10,716 nucleotides of DNA, taken from Acidobacteriota bacterium (GTDB lineage Bacteria; Acidobacteriota; Thermoanaerobaculia; Thermoanaerobaculales; Thermoanaerobaculaceae). This document shows, in pieces, positions 1 to 5,446 of this stretch. Position numbers and translations under genes: made by a program. The first letter of the stretch is position 1. The number at the start of each line of letters is the position of its first letter. The stretch is taken from the NCBI GenBank assembly GCA_021782525.1, contig JAJXUY010000028.1, positions 1 to 10,716 on the forward strand. Reading direction: 5' to 3'. Below the pieces are notes generated by a model that did not search any database, was not told where the DNA came from, and saw nothing but the letters and a program-made list of their open reading frames with translations.

Positions 1-138
1 GTCCTCGAAGAAGACGGACCAGCCCTTGAGCTCGAACTTCATCGTGCACTCGACGTTGGCTTTCACCTCGGCGGCGTGGGCCGTGAGCGGCAGCAGTGCC
101 GTGACGCCCGCCAGCAACAACACGAGCTTGTTCTTCAT
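1..138 (-). CDS. Secreted hypothetical protein, N-terminal 46 residues only
   Basis: This is the 5' part of a gene that runs off the left edge. The start is ATG at 138-136, preceded on the minus strand by a strong GGAGAAGG ribosome binding site about 5 bases upstream. The visible 46 residues begin MKNKLVLLLAG, followed by a hydrophobic stretch and an LTAHA-A signal-peptidase I site near residues 21-23, so the product is probably exported to the periplasm or beyond. The mature part contains one Cys (about residue 31) and the segment FELKGWSVFFED. That segment resembles small exported proteins of unknown function seen in many Proteobacteria and relatives, but too little is present to assign a family. 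The upstream nitroreductase gene on the same strand ends 87 bases away, with a hairpin between them, so this gene may have its own promoter. Confidence 0.75.
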   Translation of the reverse strand, partial: MKNKLVLLLAGVTALLPLTAHAAEVKANVECTMKFELKGWSVFFED

Positions 139-205
139 CTTCCTTCTCCTCTCTGTCCGGCCTACGGTCGTTTGGTCGTTCTGACTAAATGATATCGCCG
201 CGCGC

Positions 206-224
206 CGGCGGCTGCGAGCCGCTG
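206..224 (-). terminator. Hairpin just after the nitroreductase stop, possible terminator
   Basis: Immediately downstream of the nitroreductase stop (minus strand) is the perfect dyad GCGGCT-CGC-AGCCGC at 208-222. A G.T wobble and a C-G pair extend it to 8 pairs. It is followed by a GC-rich stretch and then an AT-richer GATATCATTTAG segment rather than a clean T-run. It could be a weak intrinsic terminator. The lack of a U-tract keeps confidence low. Confidence 0.35.
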
Positions 225-839
225 TCACCACGCGTCGACGTGAAGACGGGCGTCGAGGTCCTCGCGCTCAGCCTCCGCCGGTGGGGTCCTGGGGAAGCCG
301 AACCGGATCACCGCGGCGACCTCGTAGCCGGCCGGGACCCGCAGCGCCTCCTTGAGCCCGGCGGCGTCGTACGGGGTGTAGGTGCAACCGAACAGCCCCT
401 GCTCGGCGAGCGCGAGCATCACGTTCTCGATGCACATCCACACCGACGCGAGCGGGTTGAGCTCGAACAGGGTGCGGCACTCGGCGAGTGGCTTGAGCTT
501 GTAGCAGACGACGAGCAGCTCCGGCGCCGCGAGCATCATCGCCTGCTGCACCGGCAGCGAGCGGCGGTAGACCGCCTTGAGCTCCTCGTCCGCGAAGCGG
601 GCGACGAAGCGCTCGATCTCGGCCGGGTCCGTGATGTCGCGCGCCTTGAGCGCCGCGACCACCGCCAGGCGGCGCTGGTCGCGGTCGCGCAGGAGGACGA
701 ACTGCCAGCTCTTGAGGTGCGCGTTGCAGGGCGCGCGCAGCCCCGCCTCCAGGGCCCGCCGCACCGCCGCCTCGGGGACGGCCCGCCCGTCGAACTCGCG
801 CGTCGTCCGCCTCGACCTGACGACCTCGCGGAACTCCAT
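225..839 (-). CDS. Nitroreductase family protein (FMN-dependent oxidoreductase)
   Basis: The 204-residue product has the normal length and motif order of the nitroreductase superfamily: flavoenzymes that bind FMN as homodimers in the cytoplasm and reduce nitro groups, quinones or other acceptors with NAD(P)H. The N-terminal RSRRTTREF (residues 8-16) is the phosphate-binding 'RRSxRxF' motif. APCNAHLKSWQFVLL (37-51) matches the 'APSxxNxQPWxF' FMN-contact segment. EQGLFGCTYTPY (146-157) is the 'G(L/W)G' loop, and VPAGYEVAAVIRFGFP (168-183) matches the C-terminal 'IPxGyexxaxIxlGyP' block. The start is ATG at 839, with GGGAGGTG about 5 bases upstream. The substrate cannot be told from sequence. 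The gene stands alone, 175 bases from the next gene upstream on the same strand, and family membership is secure. Confidence 0.93.
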   Translation of the reverse strand: MEFREVVRSRRTTREFDGRAVPEAAVRRALEAGLRAPCNAHLKSWQFVLLRDRDQRRLAVVAALKARDITDPAEIERFVARFADEELKAVYRRSLPVQQAMMLAAPELLVVCYKLKPLAECRTLFELNPLASVWMCIENVMLALAEQGLFGCTYTPYDAAGLKEALRVPAGYEVAAVIRFGFPRTPPAEAEREDLDARLHVDAW

Positions 840-1014
840 AACCCACCTCCCGTCGTGCCGCGCCCCGGGTCCGAGCCGGGCGAGGCGCCACCGTCCGCGG
901 GGTCGCGCCGGCCCTCAACCCGTCCGCTTCCGGCGCGCGATCGGTCGCTCCCGAGTCGCCGCCCGCCTCGCCTCGACGTCGGTACGCCTCGGCCTGTCGG
1001 AAGGCGCGATGCCG

Positions 1015-1392
1015 CTAGCCGGGTACCTGTGACAGGGAGACCTCGAAGACGCAGCGCTTGGCGCCGGAGAGCTTGGACTCCTTGAGCCGCGCCTGCACCG
1101 GGCGGCCGAAGACGGCCTCGAAGCTCTCCTTCTGGTAGCCGACGGAGCAGTTGCACCAGACCGCCGGCGTCCGCCGCGCGTCGACCAGGGGGCAGCCGCA
1201 CGGCCCTTCGGCGACCGAGACGGTGACGACGCCCGTCCGTTTGTCCCACGAGGCGTCGGTGCCCCAGAGCTTCTTGACCGCGGCGAGATACCCGTCGGGG
1301 TCACCCTTGAACCTGGCGCCGAGCGTGCCCAGCTTGGCGCACCCGCACGCGCCGAGCCCGCACGCGCTCTTGAGGAATTCCTTGCGATCCAC
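1015..1392 (-). CDS. Small cysteine-rich protein, possibly DUF6144-like
   Basis: A 125-residue protein with a GTG start at 1392 and a good AAGGGAG ribosome binding site about 6 bases upstream. Its N-terminus, DRKEFLKSACGLGACGCA, resembles a twin-arginine leader (RRxFLK) in which the second Arg is Lys, ending in a Cys cluster (C11, C16, C18). The rest contains CGCP (C65, C67), WCNCSVGYQKESFEAVFGRP (79-98; C80, C82) and C114. The paired cysteines and the 'CxCxxGYxKExFE' block recall uncharacterised DUF6144-like proteins, some with related hydrolase or metal-binding annotations; I recognise the pattern but cannot name a function. Eight cysteines in 125 residues suggest metal or Fe-S binding, or disulfides if exported. 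The flanks are 175 and 189 bases of non-coding DNA, so it is probably transcribed alone. Confidence 0.8.
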   Translation of the reverse strand: MDRKEFLKSACGLGACGCAKLGTLGARFKGDPDGYLAAVKKLWGTDASWDKRTGVVTVSVAEGPCGCPLVDARRTPAVWCNCSVGYQKESFEAVFGRPVQARLKESKLSGAKRCVFEVSLSQVPG

Positions 1393-1581
1393 GCGCTCTC
1401 CCTTCCCGGCGGTTGCACGTCCTGGCCGGCGGTTCGTTGCGCCGTATACGGTGCACTTCCGCGAAGGTTCCGCGAGCGCCCCGTCTCACTCTGCGAACCC
1501 GGGACGCCACCGGACGCCGCGGGCGAGCGCCCGAGGTGTCGACCGGGTCGGGACCCGAGGCGGCGCCCGCGTACCGGGTCG
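1393..1581. other. Intergenic region, no gene seen
   Basis: These 189 GC-rich bases separate two minus-strand genes. The reading frames that cross the region are Arg/Pro/Ala-rich and have no codon bias. A TATACG hexamer on the minus strand (within 1443-1450) could serve as a -10 box for the gene starting at 1392, but no matching -35 is convincing. Confidence 0.4.
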
Positions 1582-2238
1582 CTACCCGAAGTACGAGCGG
1601 ACCTCCTGCGCCAGTTGCAGCAGGTCGCGGGCGGTGCCCGGGTCGATCAGCCGGCCGGTGTGGACGAGCATCGCGTCGCCGTCCGCCTCGAGGTGCGCGA
1701 CCCTGGTCGGCCGCTGCACGAGCTGCGATCGCACCCCCGGGGTGAACGCCGCTCGGACCGCCGCCTCGTCGGGGCCGACGACGCGGTAGGCCTTGGAGAA
1801 GGCGGGGTCGTCGTCGAACGCGATCTCGCGGATCCCGAAGAGCGGGCCGAGGCTGTGCGAGATCGGGTCCTCGGGGGCGAGCTCGAACCGGGGCAGCGAG
1901 TGCCCTGAGGCGCTCAGGATGCAGACCGTCGCGCGGTGCTGCTGCTGGCTCTTGCCGCCGCCGGTCGCGTAGACGAAGTCGGCGATCCAGACCTCCCGCC
2001 CCCAGGTGGAGCCGCGGACGAGGTTGCGGACGCGCCCGTCGCGGCCTTTCTGGAAGAGGGGGAGGGAGCCGAACCGGTCGAGCAACTCGGAACCGTCGGC
2101 GACCGACAGGCCGAGCTCGACAGCGGCCGCGGCCCAGCGCTCGCGCCGCCGCTTCCACCACGCCCGCTCGGCGAGCCAGATGGCCGCCACGGCGGCCGCG
2201 ACGCCGACCACGATGAGAGCGATCACGAACGGTTTCAT
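1582..2238 (-). CDS. Membrane-anchored protein of an uncharacterised family
   Basis: I chose ATG at 2238 (218 residues) because GGAGG lies 4 bases upstream and because the frame further upstream encodes an Arg-rich stretch with no domain character. Residues 3-22 (PFVIALIVVGVAAAVAAIWL) form one transmembrane segment, followed by the positively charged WWKRRRERW, so the remaining ~190 residues are probably cytoplasmic. Conserved-looking blocks include LPLFQKGRDGRVRNLVRGS (59-77), FVYATGGGKSQQQHRATVC (88-106), LPRFELAPEDP (115-125), LFGIREIAFDDDPAFSKAY (133-151) and VGPDEAAVRAAF (154-165). This order matches a widespread family of bacterial proteins of unknown function that have one N-terminal membrane helix. 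No catalytic motif is visible and I assign no function. It is divergent from the small plus-strand gene at 2381. Confidence 0.85.
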   Translation of the reverse strand: MKPFVIALIVVGVAAAVAAIWLAERAWWKRRRERWAAAAVELGLSVADGSELLDRFGSLPLFQKGRDGRVRNLVRGSTWGREVWIADFVYATGGGKSQQQHRATVCILSASGHSLPRFELAPEDPISHSLGPLFGIREIAFDDDPAFSKAYRVVGPDEAAVRAAFTPGVRSQLVQRPTRVAHLEADGDAMLVHTGRLIDPGTARDLLQLAQEVRSYFG

Positions 2239-2380
2239 CGCGCCTCCGGGGCCTCGCCGGGGGACCTCCCGGCCACGCCGCCGCACGTGATCGCCATCGT
2301 ACCTCGCCCGCGTCCGGTCGCGGGCGGCGCGGGGTCGCTGAACCTGCGGCTCGAGGTCGTTCGCGGGCGCCTGTGCGATC

Positions 2381-2614
2381 ATGCGCGGCATGGGACTGCT
2401 GCGGCCGAGACCCGAGGGCAACGCGGTGCGGCTGGGAGCGCGCGCCGGCACGGTGGTGACGTGTCCCTACAACGGGCATCAGGTCGGATGGTGCCGGGGA
2501 CTCTGCGCTCCGGTCGCCGGGATCGGCCACTGCGGGCGGCCCGCGGCGCACGCGATGATGGGCCGCACGCAGCTGGCCATTGCGGCGCAGATGGCGCTGC
2601 TCGCCACCGAGTGA
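2381..2614 (+). CDS. Small four-cysteine protein, hypothetical
   Basis: A 77-residue frame from ATG 2381, or 74 residues from ATG 2390. Coding character is supported by high G/C at third positions throughout and by a motif-like core, CPYNGHQVGWCRGLCAPV followed by GHCGR, giving the spacing C-X9-C-X3-C-X8-C with nearby His residues (H33, H50, H57). The C-terminal half, RPAAHAMMGRTQLAIAAQMA, could be a helix. Such a Cys/His arrangement is typical of a small zinc or Fe-S binding domain, but I cannot name a family. There is no Shine-Dalgarno sequence before either ATG. It lies divergent to the membrane protein starting at 2238, and its 3' end is 126 bases from the convergent DoxX gene. The alternative is a chance open frame in GC-rich DNA. 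The Cys/His core argues against this but does not prove coding. Confidence 0.6.
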   Translation: MRGMGLLRPRPEGNAVRLGARAGTVVTCPYNGHQVGWCRGLCAPVAGIGHCGRPAAHAMMGRTQLAIAAQMALLATE

Positions 2615-2740
2615 CGGGGGCGAGACGCTCGCCGGTTCCTCGGGCCGCGGCGGTCTCGCGGACATCTGGCCGGTTGCGTCGCCGTTCCTGCGGCGGTGCT
2701 GGCAACGGCGCGGGGGAGGTACGTCCAGCGGTCGCCCGGA

Positions 2741-3154
2741 TCACCTCTTCCGGGCGGCGTCGAGGCTCCAGGCGCCCCCGCCGGCGGCCGAAAAGTAGAG
2801 CCAGATGAAGCAGAAGACCACGGGGTCGATGCCGCCGTTCAGGAGCGGCCAGAACCCTTTCGGCGCGAAGAACTGGAAGTAAGCCACCGCCATCTCGCCG
2901 GACAGGACGAACGCCACCGGACGGGTGAACAGGCCGAGCAGGAGGAGCCCGCCGCCGACGACCTCGAGGAGGCCGGCTAGCCCGACCTCGGACAGCAGCG
3001 GCACCGTGCCGCCGTTCGGGGGAACCCCGGCGGGGAAGGCGAACAGCTTCATCGTGCCGGCCAGGAGGAAGATGCCCGCCGCGACGATGCGCAGCACGCT
3101 TTGCAACTGCGGGCCCCAGCCCGACCACCTCGCGACCAGAGTGCGTTCACTCAT
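2741..3154 (-). CDS. DoxX family membrane protein
   Basis: The 137-residue product has four hydrophobic segments (about 18-39, 57-77, 79-96 and 110-126), the usual size and topology of DoxX/DoxD-like inner-membrane proteins. Diagnostic blocks are VLRIVAAGIFLLAGTMKL (20-37), the 'RIxxGxxFxxaGxxKL' motif; GLLEVVGGGLLLLGLFTRPVA (61-81), with the membrane-embedded Glu; and FAPKGFWPLLNGGIDPVVFC (96-115), the 'WPlxNGGE' segment in which the usual Glu is here Ile-Asp. DoxX proteins have been linked to thiosulfate/quinone chemistry in archaea and to redox stress complexes in mycobacteria, but most members have no known role. The start is ATG at 3154, with GGGGGTGAG about 3-6 bases upstream. The neighbours are unrelated and more than 120 bases away, so it is likely monocistronic. 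Confidence 0.92.
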   Translation of the reverse strand: MSERTLVARWSGWGPQLQSVLRIVAAGIFLLAGTMKLFAFPAGVPPNGGTVPLLSEVGLAGLLEVVGGGLLLLGLFTRPVAFVLSGEMAVAYFQFFAPKGFWPLLNGGIDPVVFCFIWLYFSAAGGGAWSLDAARKR

Positions 3155-3354
3155 CTCTCACCCCCATGCGCGATGAACCGAAGTCGCCCGCCGCCGGCCG
3201 GTGCGGTCCAGCGCGACCATCCGGCGCGCGAGACTGGCCGGACGTCGCCCGCCGTCGGCGATCGGCGTTCTTGCGCTCGCACGCGGCAACCGCGCCGGAT
3301 GTGGCGCTCGGGTGCGGGCGCGGGACACGGGCCCGCCAACGACGTCCGCGCGCA
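3155..3354. other. Intergenic region, no gene seen
   Basis: This is 200 bases of very GC-rich DNA between the DUF1579-like gene and the DoxX gene. Frames through it are short, Arg-rich and without recognisable domains. It must contain the DoxX leader and perhaps its promoter, but I see no clear -35/-10 pair and no strong hairpin with a T-run. Confidence 0.4.
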
Positions 3355-3939
3355 CTAGTGGTTCATCATGTGATGCGCCGGTGCGCCGGTCGGCGTGCAT
3401 GTCTCGCGGCCCAGCGGCGTCCAGGTTCCGTTCACCTCCAGCTCCCACGTGTGCTCCAGCGTGTGGGCGCCCTTCTTCGTGAATGTGTCGCGGCTGGTGA
3501 ACGTCTTGCCGTCCATCGAGCCTTCCCCGGACCAGACCATCGTGTCACCGTTCCAACCGGGCGAGGTCTCCTGCGAGAAACCGCCGCCGTTGTCCACCCA
3601 CAGCATCACGAACTGCTTCTTGCCGGGGTCGAACGTCATGTGGAACATCCCTTCCATCGGCCTCGGGGTCGCCGCCGCCTTGGTCTCCACGACCATGCCG
3701 GACACCCAGAAGCCGCCGAGAGCGCCGTGCGCGTGGACCTTCGAGGAGGTGGCGTGCGCCAAACCGAACGGTGAGGCGTCGGCCTGCCCGGTGCACGCGA
3801 AGCTGCCCTCGAACGGCTTCAACTGCGCCATCTCCGGCGCCGGGCGGGGAACCGCGGGTGCCGGCTCCGCGGCGCGGGCCGCGACGGCGGCGACTAGGGC
3901 CACGGCCGCTCCTACCGCAACGATCCGAGTGCTGTTCAT
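3355..3939 (-). CDS. Secreted DUF1579-like protein
   Basis: The 194-residue product starts at ATG 3939, behind AAGGAGAG about 5 bases upstream. Residues 1-23 are a signal peptide with a Sec-type cleavage site near ARA-AE, and a Pro/Ala-rich linker follows. The mature domain shows the DUF1579 pattern: MAQLKPFEGSFACTG (37-51), a run of beta strands with GGFWVSGMV (75-83), MEGMFHMTFDPGKKQFVMLW (95-114), a stretch with W129 and W136, and DGKTFTSRDTFT (143-154). DUF1579 proteins are exported or cytoplasmic beta-barrel-like proteins of unknown ligand. Two cysteines (C49 and C181) could form a disulfide. The C-terminus, APAHHMMNH, is rich in His and Met and might bind copper or another metal; that is my inference. 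It has its own strong promoter, so it is probably expressed constitutively and independently. Confidence 0.87.
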   Translation of the reverse strand: MNSTRIVAVGAAVALVAAVAARAAEPAPAVPRPAPEMAQLKPFEGSFACTGQADASPFGLAHATSSKVHAHGALGGFWVSGMVVETKAAATPRPMEGMFHMTFDPGKKQFVMLWVDNGGGFSQETSPGWNGDTMVWSGEGSMDGKTFTSRDTFTKKGAHTLEHTWELEVNGTWTPLGRETCTPTGAPAHHMMNH

Positions 3940-4000
3940 AGTCTCTCCTTTCCGAGGAGTGAAGGTACACAGAGAATCAGTTGCAATATCATTGAGGTGG

Positions 4001-4028
4001 ATTCTAGCGCCGGGGTGGCGACTGTCAA
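4001..4028 (-). promoter_or_regulatory. Near-consensus sigma70 promoter for the DUF1579-like gene
   Basis: On the minus strand a perfect -35 TTGACA (4023-4028 in plus coordinates) is followed by a 16-base spacer and the -10 TAGAAT (4001-4006), which is one mismatch from consensus. The start of transcription would fall near 3994, leaving a 5' leader of about 55 bases before ATG 3939. It is the best promoter match in the window, and the leader is notably AT-richer than its surroundings. Confidence 0.72.
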
Positions 4029-4101
4029 GACCGCGGCACCTCCCTTCTCCGGGCGACGAGTCGATACCAATGAGGGTGCGACTGCACCGATTGAGGGGGC
4101 G

Positions 4102-4887
4102 CTACTCGGGGAAGCGCCGGATCAGGTTGAAACCGAGCCGCACGTCACCGAGCCTGAACCCGCCGGGGATGTCGGAGCCGGCGATCAGGTCCACCGTGGT
4201 GGCGCGCGAGTTCCCCAGGTAGATCACGAACGCGTGTCCGGTCACGCGTTTCGTGAGCCCGACCGCCCAGGCGAGGGTCGCGCCCGGCGCGTCACGGTTC
4301 GCGGGGACGGCTTCCAGCGCCACGTCCCAGGCGTGCGGCAGGTGGAGTGAGGCGCCGAGGCCCACGTTCACGGCGTTGCGCAGCGTCGGTGTGTCCGACA
4401 CGAACATCGGCACAGCGAAGATATCGAGCGCGTGCCCGAGCCGGCGCGCCAGCACGACTTGCGCGAACCCGGCCCAGCGGTCGGTCTCGCCGGTCGCGGC
4501 GCGGTAATCCGTTCCGATCCTAAGCGCCACACCGAGCGGGAACCTCTCGCCCTGCAGCAGCGCGGTCCATTTCAACGCCGTCTCGTACTCCTTGAAGAGC
4601 GAGGAGCGGTACAGCGAGGTTTCCAACCCGTGGCCGAACCCTAGCGCGAGACCGAGGCCGACATCGGCGCCGGAGTCGAGGCCGTACAGGTTCCCGGGCC
4701 CGGCCGCGTCGACGGGCTCGGTGAAGCGGTGCGTGAAGAGCACCGCCAACGTCGATGGCGAGAGCGTCAGATGCGTCGGGAGGTTTACGAGCAGGTCGGT
4801 GAGTTCGGGCTCGAGCACCACCTGAGCGGACGCCGGCAGCGCGACTGCCAGTGCGACCACGGTGCAGACGAGCGCGCCCGACCGCAT
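4102..4887 (-). CDS. DUF5777-like outer-membrane beta-barrel protein
   Basis: This is a 261-residue exported protein. A GTG at 4893 is also possible, but ATG 4887 has AAGGG at a proper distance (5 bases), whereas that site would abut the GTG. Residues 1-20 form a signal peptide ending ALPASA-Q. The rest alternates polar and hydrophobic residues in strand-length blocks, with aromatic positions, and ends LGFNLIRRFPE, as expected for an outer-membrane barrel. The segments LTLSPSTLAVLFTHRFTEP, GLDSGADVGLGLALGFGHGLE and VALEAVPANRD match the DUF5777 pattern as I remember it. Members often lie beside c-type cytochromes or YceI proteins, and here the cytochrome-like gene ends only 9 bases upstream. 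No transport or binding function is established for the family. A role as the outer-membrane partner of the lipoprotein is inferred from gene order. Confidence 0.85.
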   Translation of the reverse strand: MRSGALVCTVVALAVALPASAQVVLEPELTDLLVNLPTHLTLSPSTLAVLFTHRFTEPVDAAGPGNLYGLDSGADVGLGLALGFGHGLETSLYRSSLFKEYETALKWTALLQGERFPLGVALRIGTDYRAATGETDRWAGFAQVVLARRLGHALDIFAVPMFVSDTPTLRNAVNVGLGASLHLPHAWDVALEAVPANRDAPGATLAWAVGLTKRVTGHAFVIYLGNSRATTVDLIAGSDIPGGFRLGDVRLGFNLIRRFPE

Positions 4888-4896
4888 CGACACCCT

Positions 4897-5445
4897 TCAG
4901 TCCTTGGGCGCGCCGCGGCGCACCCAGTCGATGACCAGCTGGATCTCGTCGGGTGACAGCGTGCTCCCGTTGGGCATGCGCACGCCGGTGATATCGGGGT
5001 CCCCGCGCAGCTTCTTGACCAGATACGATCGATCGGGGTCGCCCGGCTCGACGCGGGCGAGGTCCGGCCGCTCGACGGACGGCACGCGAACGATGCTGCC
5101 GTACGCCGCCCCGGCCGCGAGGCTCATCCCCTCCTGCGGGTTGAGGCTCGAGTGGCAGCCCGCCGCGGCGCAGTTGGGCGTGAACACGACCGCCTGCACG
5201 CGCGTGAACGTGGCGCTCGGGTTCGGCGTCGGCGCAACGGCCGGCTCGAACGGCAGCTTCCGTTGCCCGCAGCCGGCCGCGGCGAGCGCCGCCGCGAGGA
5301 CGGCGATGCGCAGCGGTGGGACGGTCCGCCGCTCCCGCCCCGGCAGCTCGCACCCGTGGCCGGCGCCTCCGACCTCCCTCCGCGGGAGGCGTGCAAGCTC
5401 CGGCCGCTCCCGGCCCCGCGAGCTGCATCTCCGGGCTCGCGCCAC
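4897..5445 (-). CDS. Cytochrome-c-like lipoprotein with a CX4CH haem motif
   Basis: The frame gives 182 residues from GTG 5445, but the functional protein probably begins near residue 45. The stretch LRIAVLAAALAAAGC (45-59) looks like a complete lipoprotein signal peptide with C59 as the lipidated residue. After a Pro-rich linker come F88-T-P-N-CAAAGCH (C92, C97, H98), a CX4CH haem-attachment motif, then PGDPDRSYLVKKLRG (134-148) and MPNGSTLSPDEIQLVIDWVRRGAP (157-180). The latter carries the usual axial Met (M157) and the C-terminal helix of single-haem cytochrome domains. This is typical of envelope electron-transfer lipoproteins annotated as c-type cytochromes. The gene sits 1 base after the PKD gene and 9 bases before the barrel gene, so co-transcription is likely. 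The odd point is the 44-residue Arg/Gly-rich N-terminus, encoded by a repeat cluster, with no ordinary start codon downstream of it. Confidence 0.82.
   Translation of the reverse strand: MARARRCSSRGRERPELARLPRREVGGAGHGCELPGRERRTVPPLRIAVLAAALAAAGCGQRKLPFEPAVAPTPNPSATFTRVQAVVFTPNCAAAGCHSSLNPQEGMSLAAGAAYGSIVRVPSVERPDLARVEPGDPDRSYLVKKLRGDPDITGVRMPNGSTLSPDEIQLVIDWVRRGAPKD
5328..5426. repeat. GC-rich cluster of direct and inverted repeats
   Basis: The cluster lies over the 5' end of the lipoprotein frame. GCCGCTCCCG occurs at 5328-5337 and again at 5403-5412, 75 bases apart. GCAGCTCGC (5343-5351) is perfectly inverted as GCGAGCTGC (5418-5426). CCGG plus AGCTCGCAC (5340-5353) is also inverted, with one mismatch and one bulge, as GTGCAAGCT plus CCGG (5391-5403). 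Inside is another hairpin, CCTCCC/GGGAGG (5373-5378/5384-5389). The mutually exclusive foldings could form a terminator-like or attenuator-like structure between the PKD gene and the lipoprotein, or be a short mobile repeat. Confidence 0.6.
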
Positions 5446-5446
5446 C

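Noticed and set aside
2239..2451. Longer start for the membrane-anchored protein (71 extra residues)
   Set aside because: The extra residues are Arg/Pro-rich with no signal. GGAGG precedes ATG 2238 and a transmembrane segment begins right after it. The extension also overlaps the plus-strand small gene.
1301..2665. A 454-residue minus-strand frame over the membrane-protein gene
   Set aside because: It is in a different frame from the recognisable membrane-anchored protein, is Arg/Pro-rich and crosses intergenic DNA.
4071..4095. GGTGC/GCACC hairpin downstream of the beta-barrel gene as a terminator
   Set aside because: A five-pair stem without a T-run is not enough to call a terminator in such GC-rich DNA.
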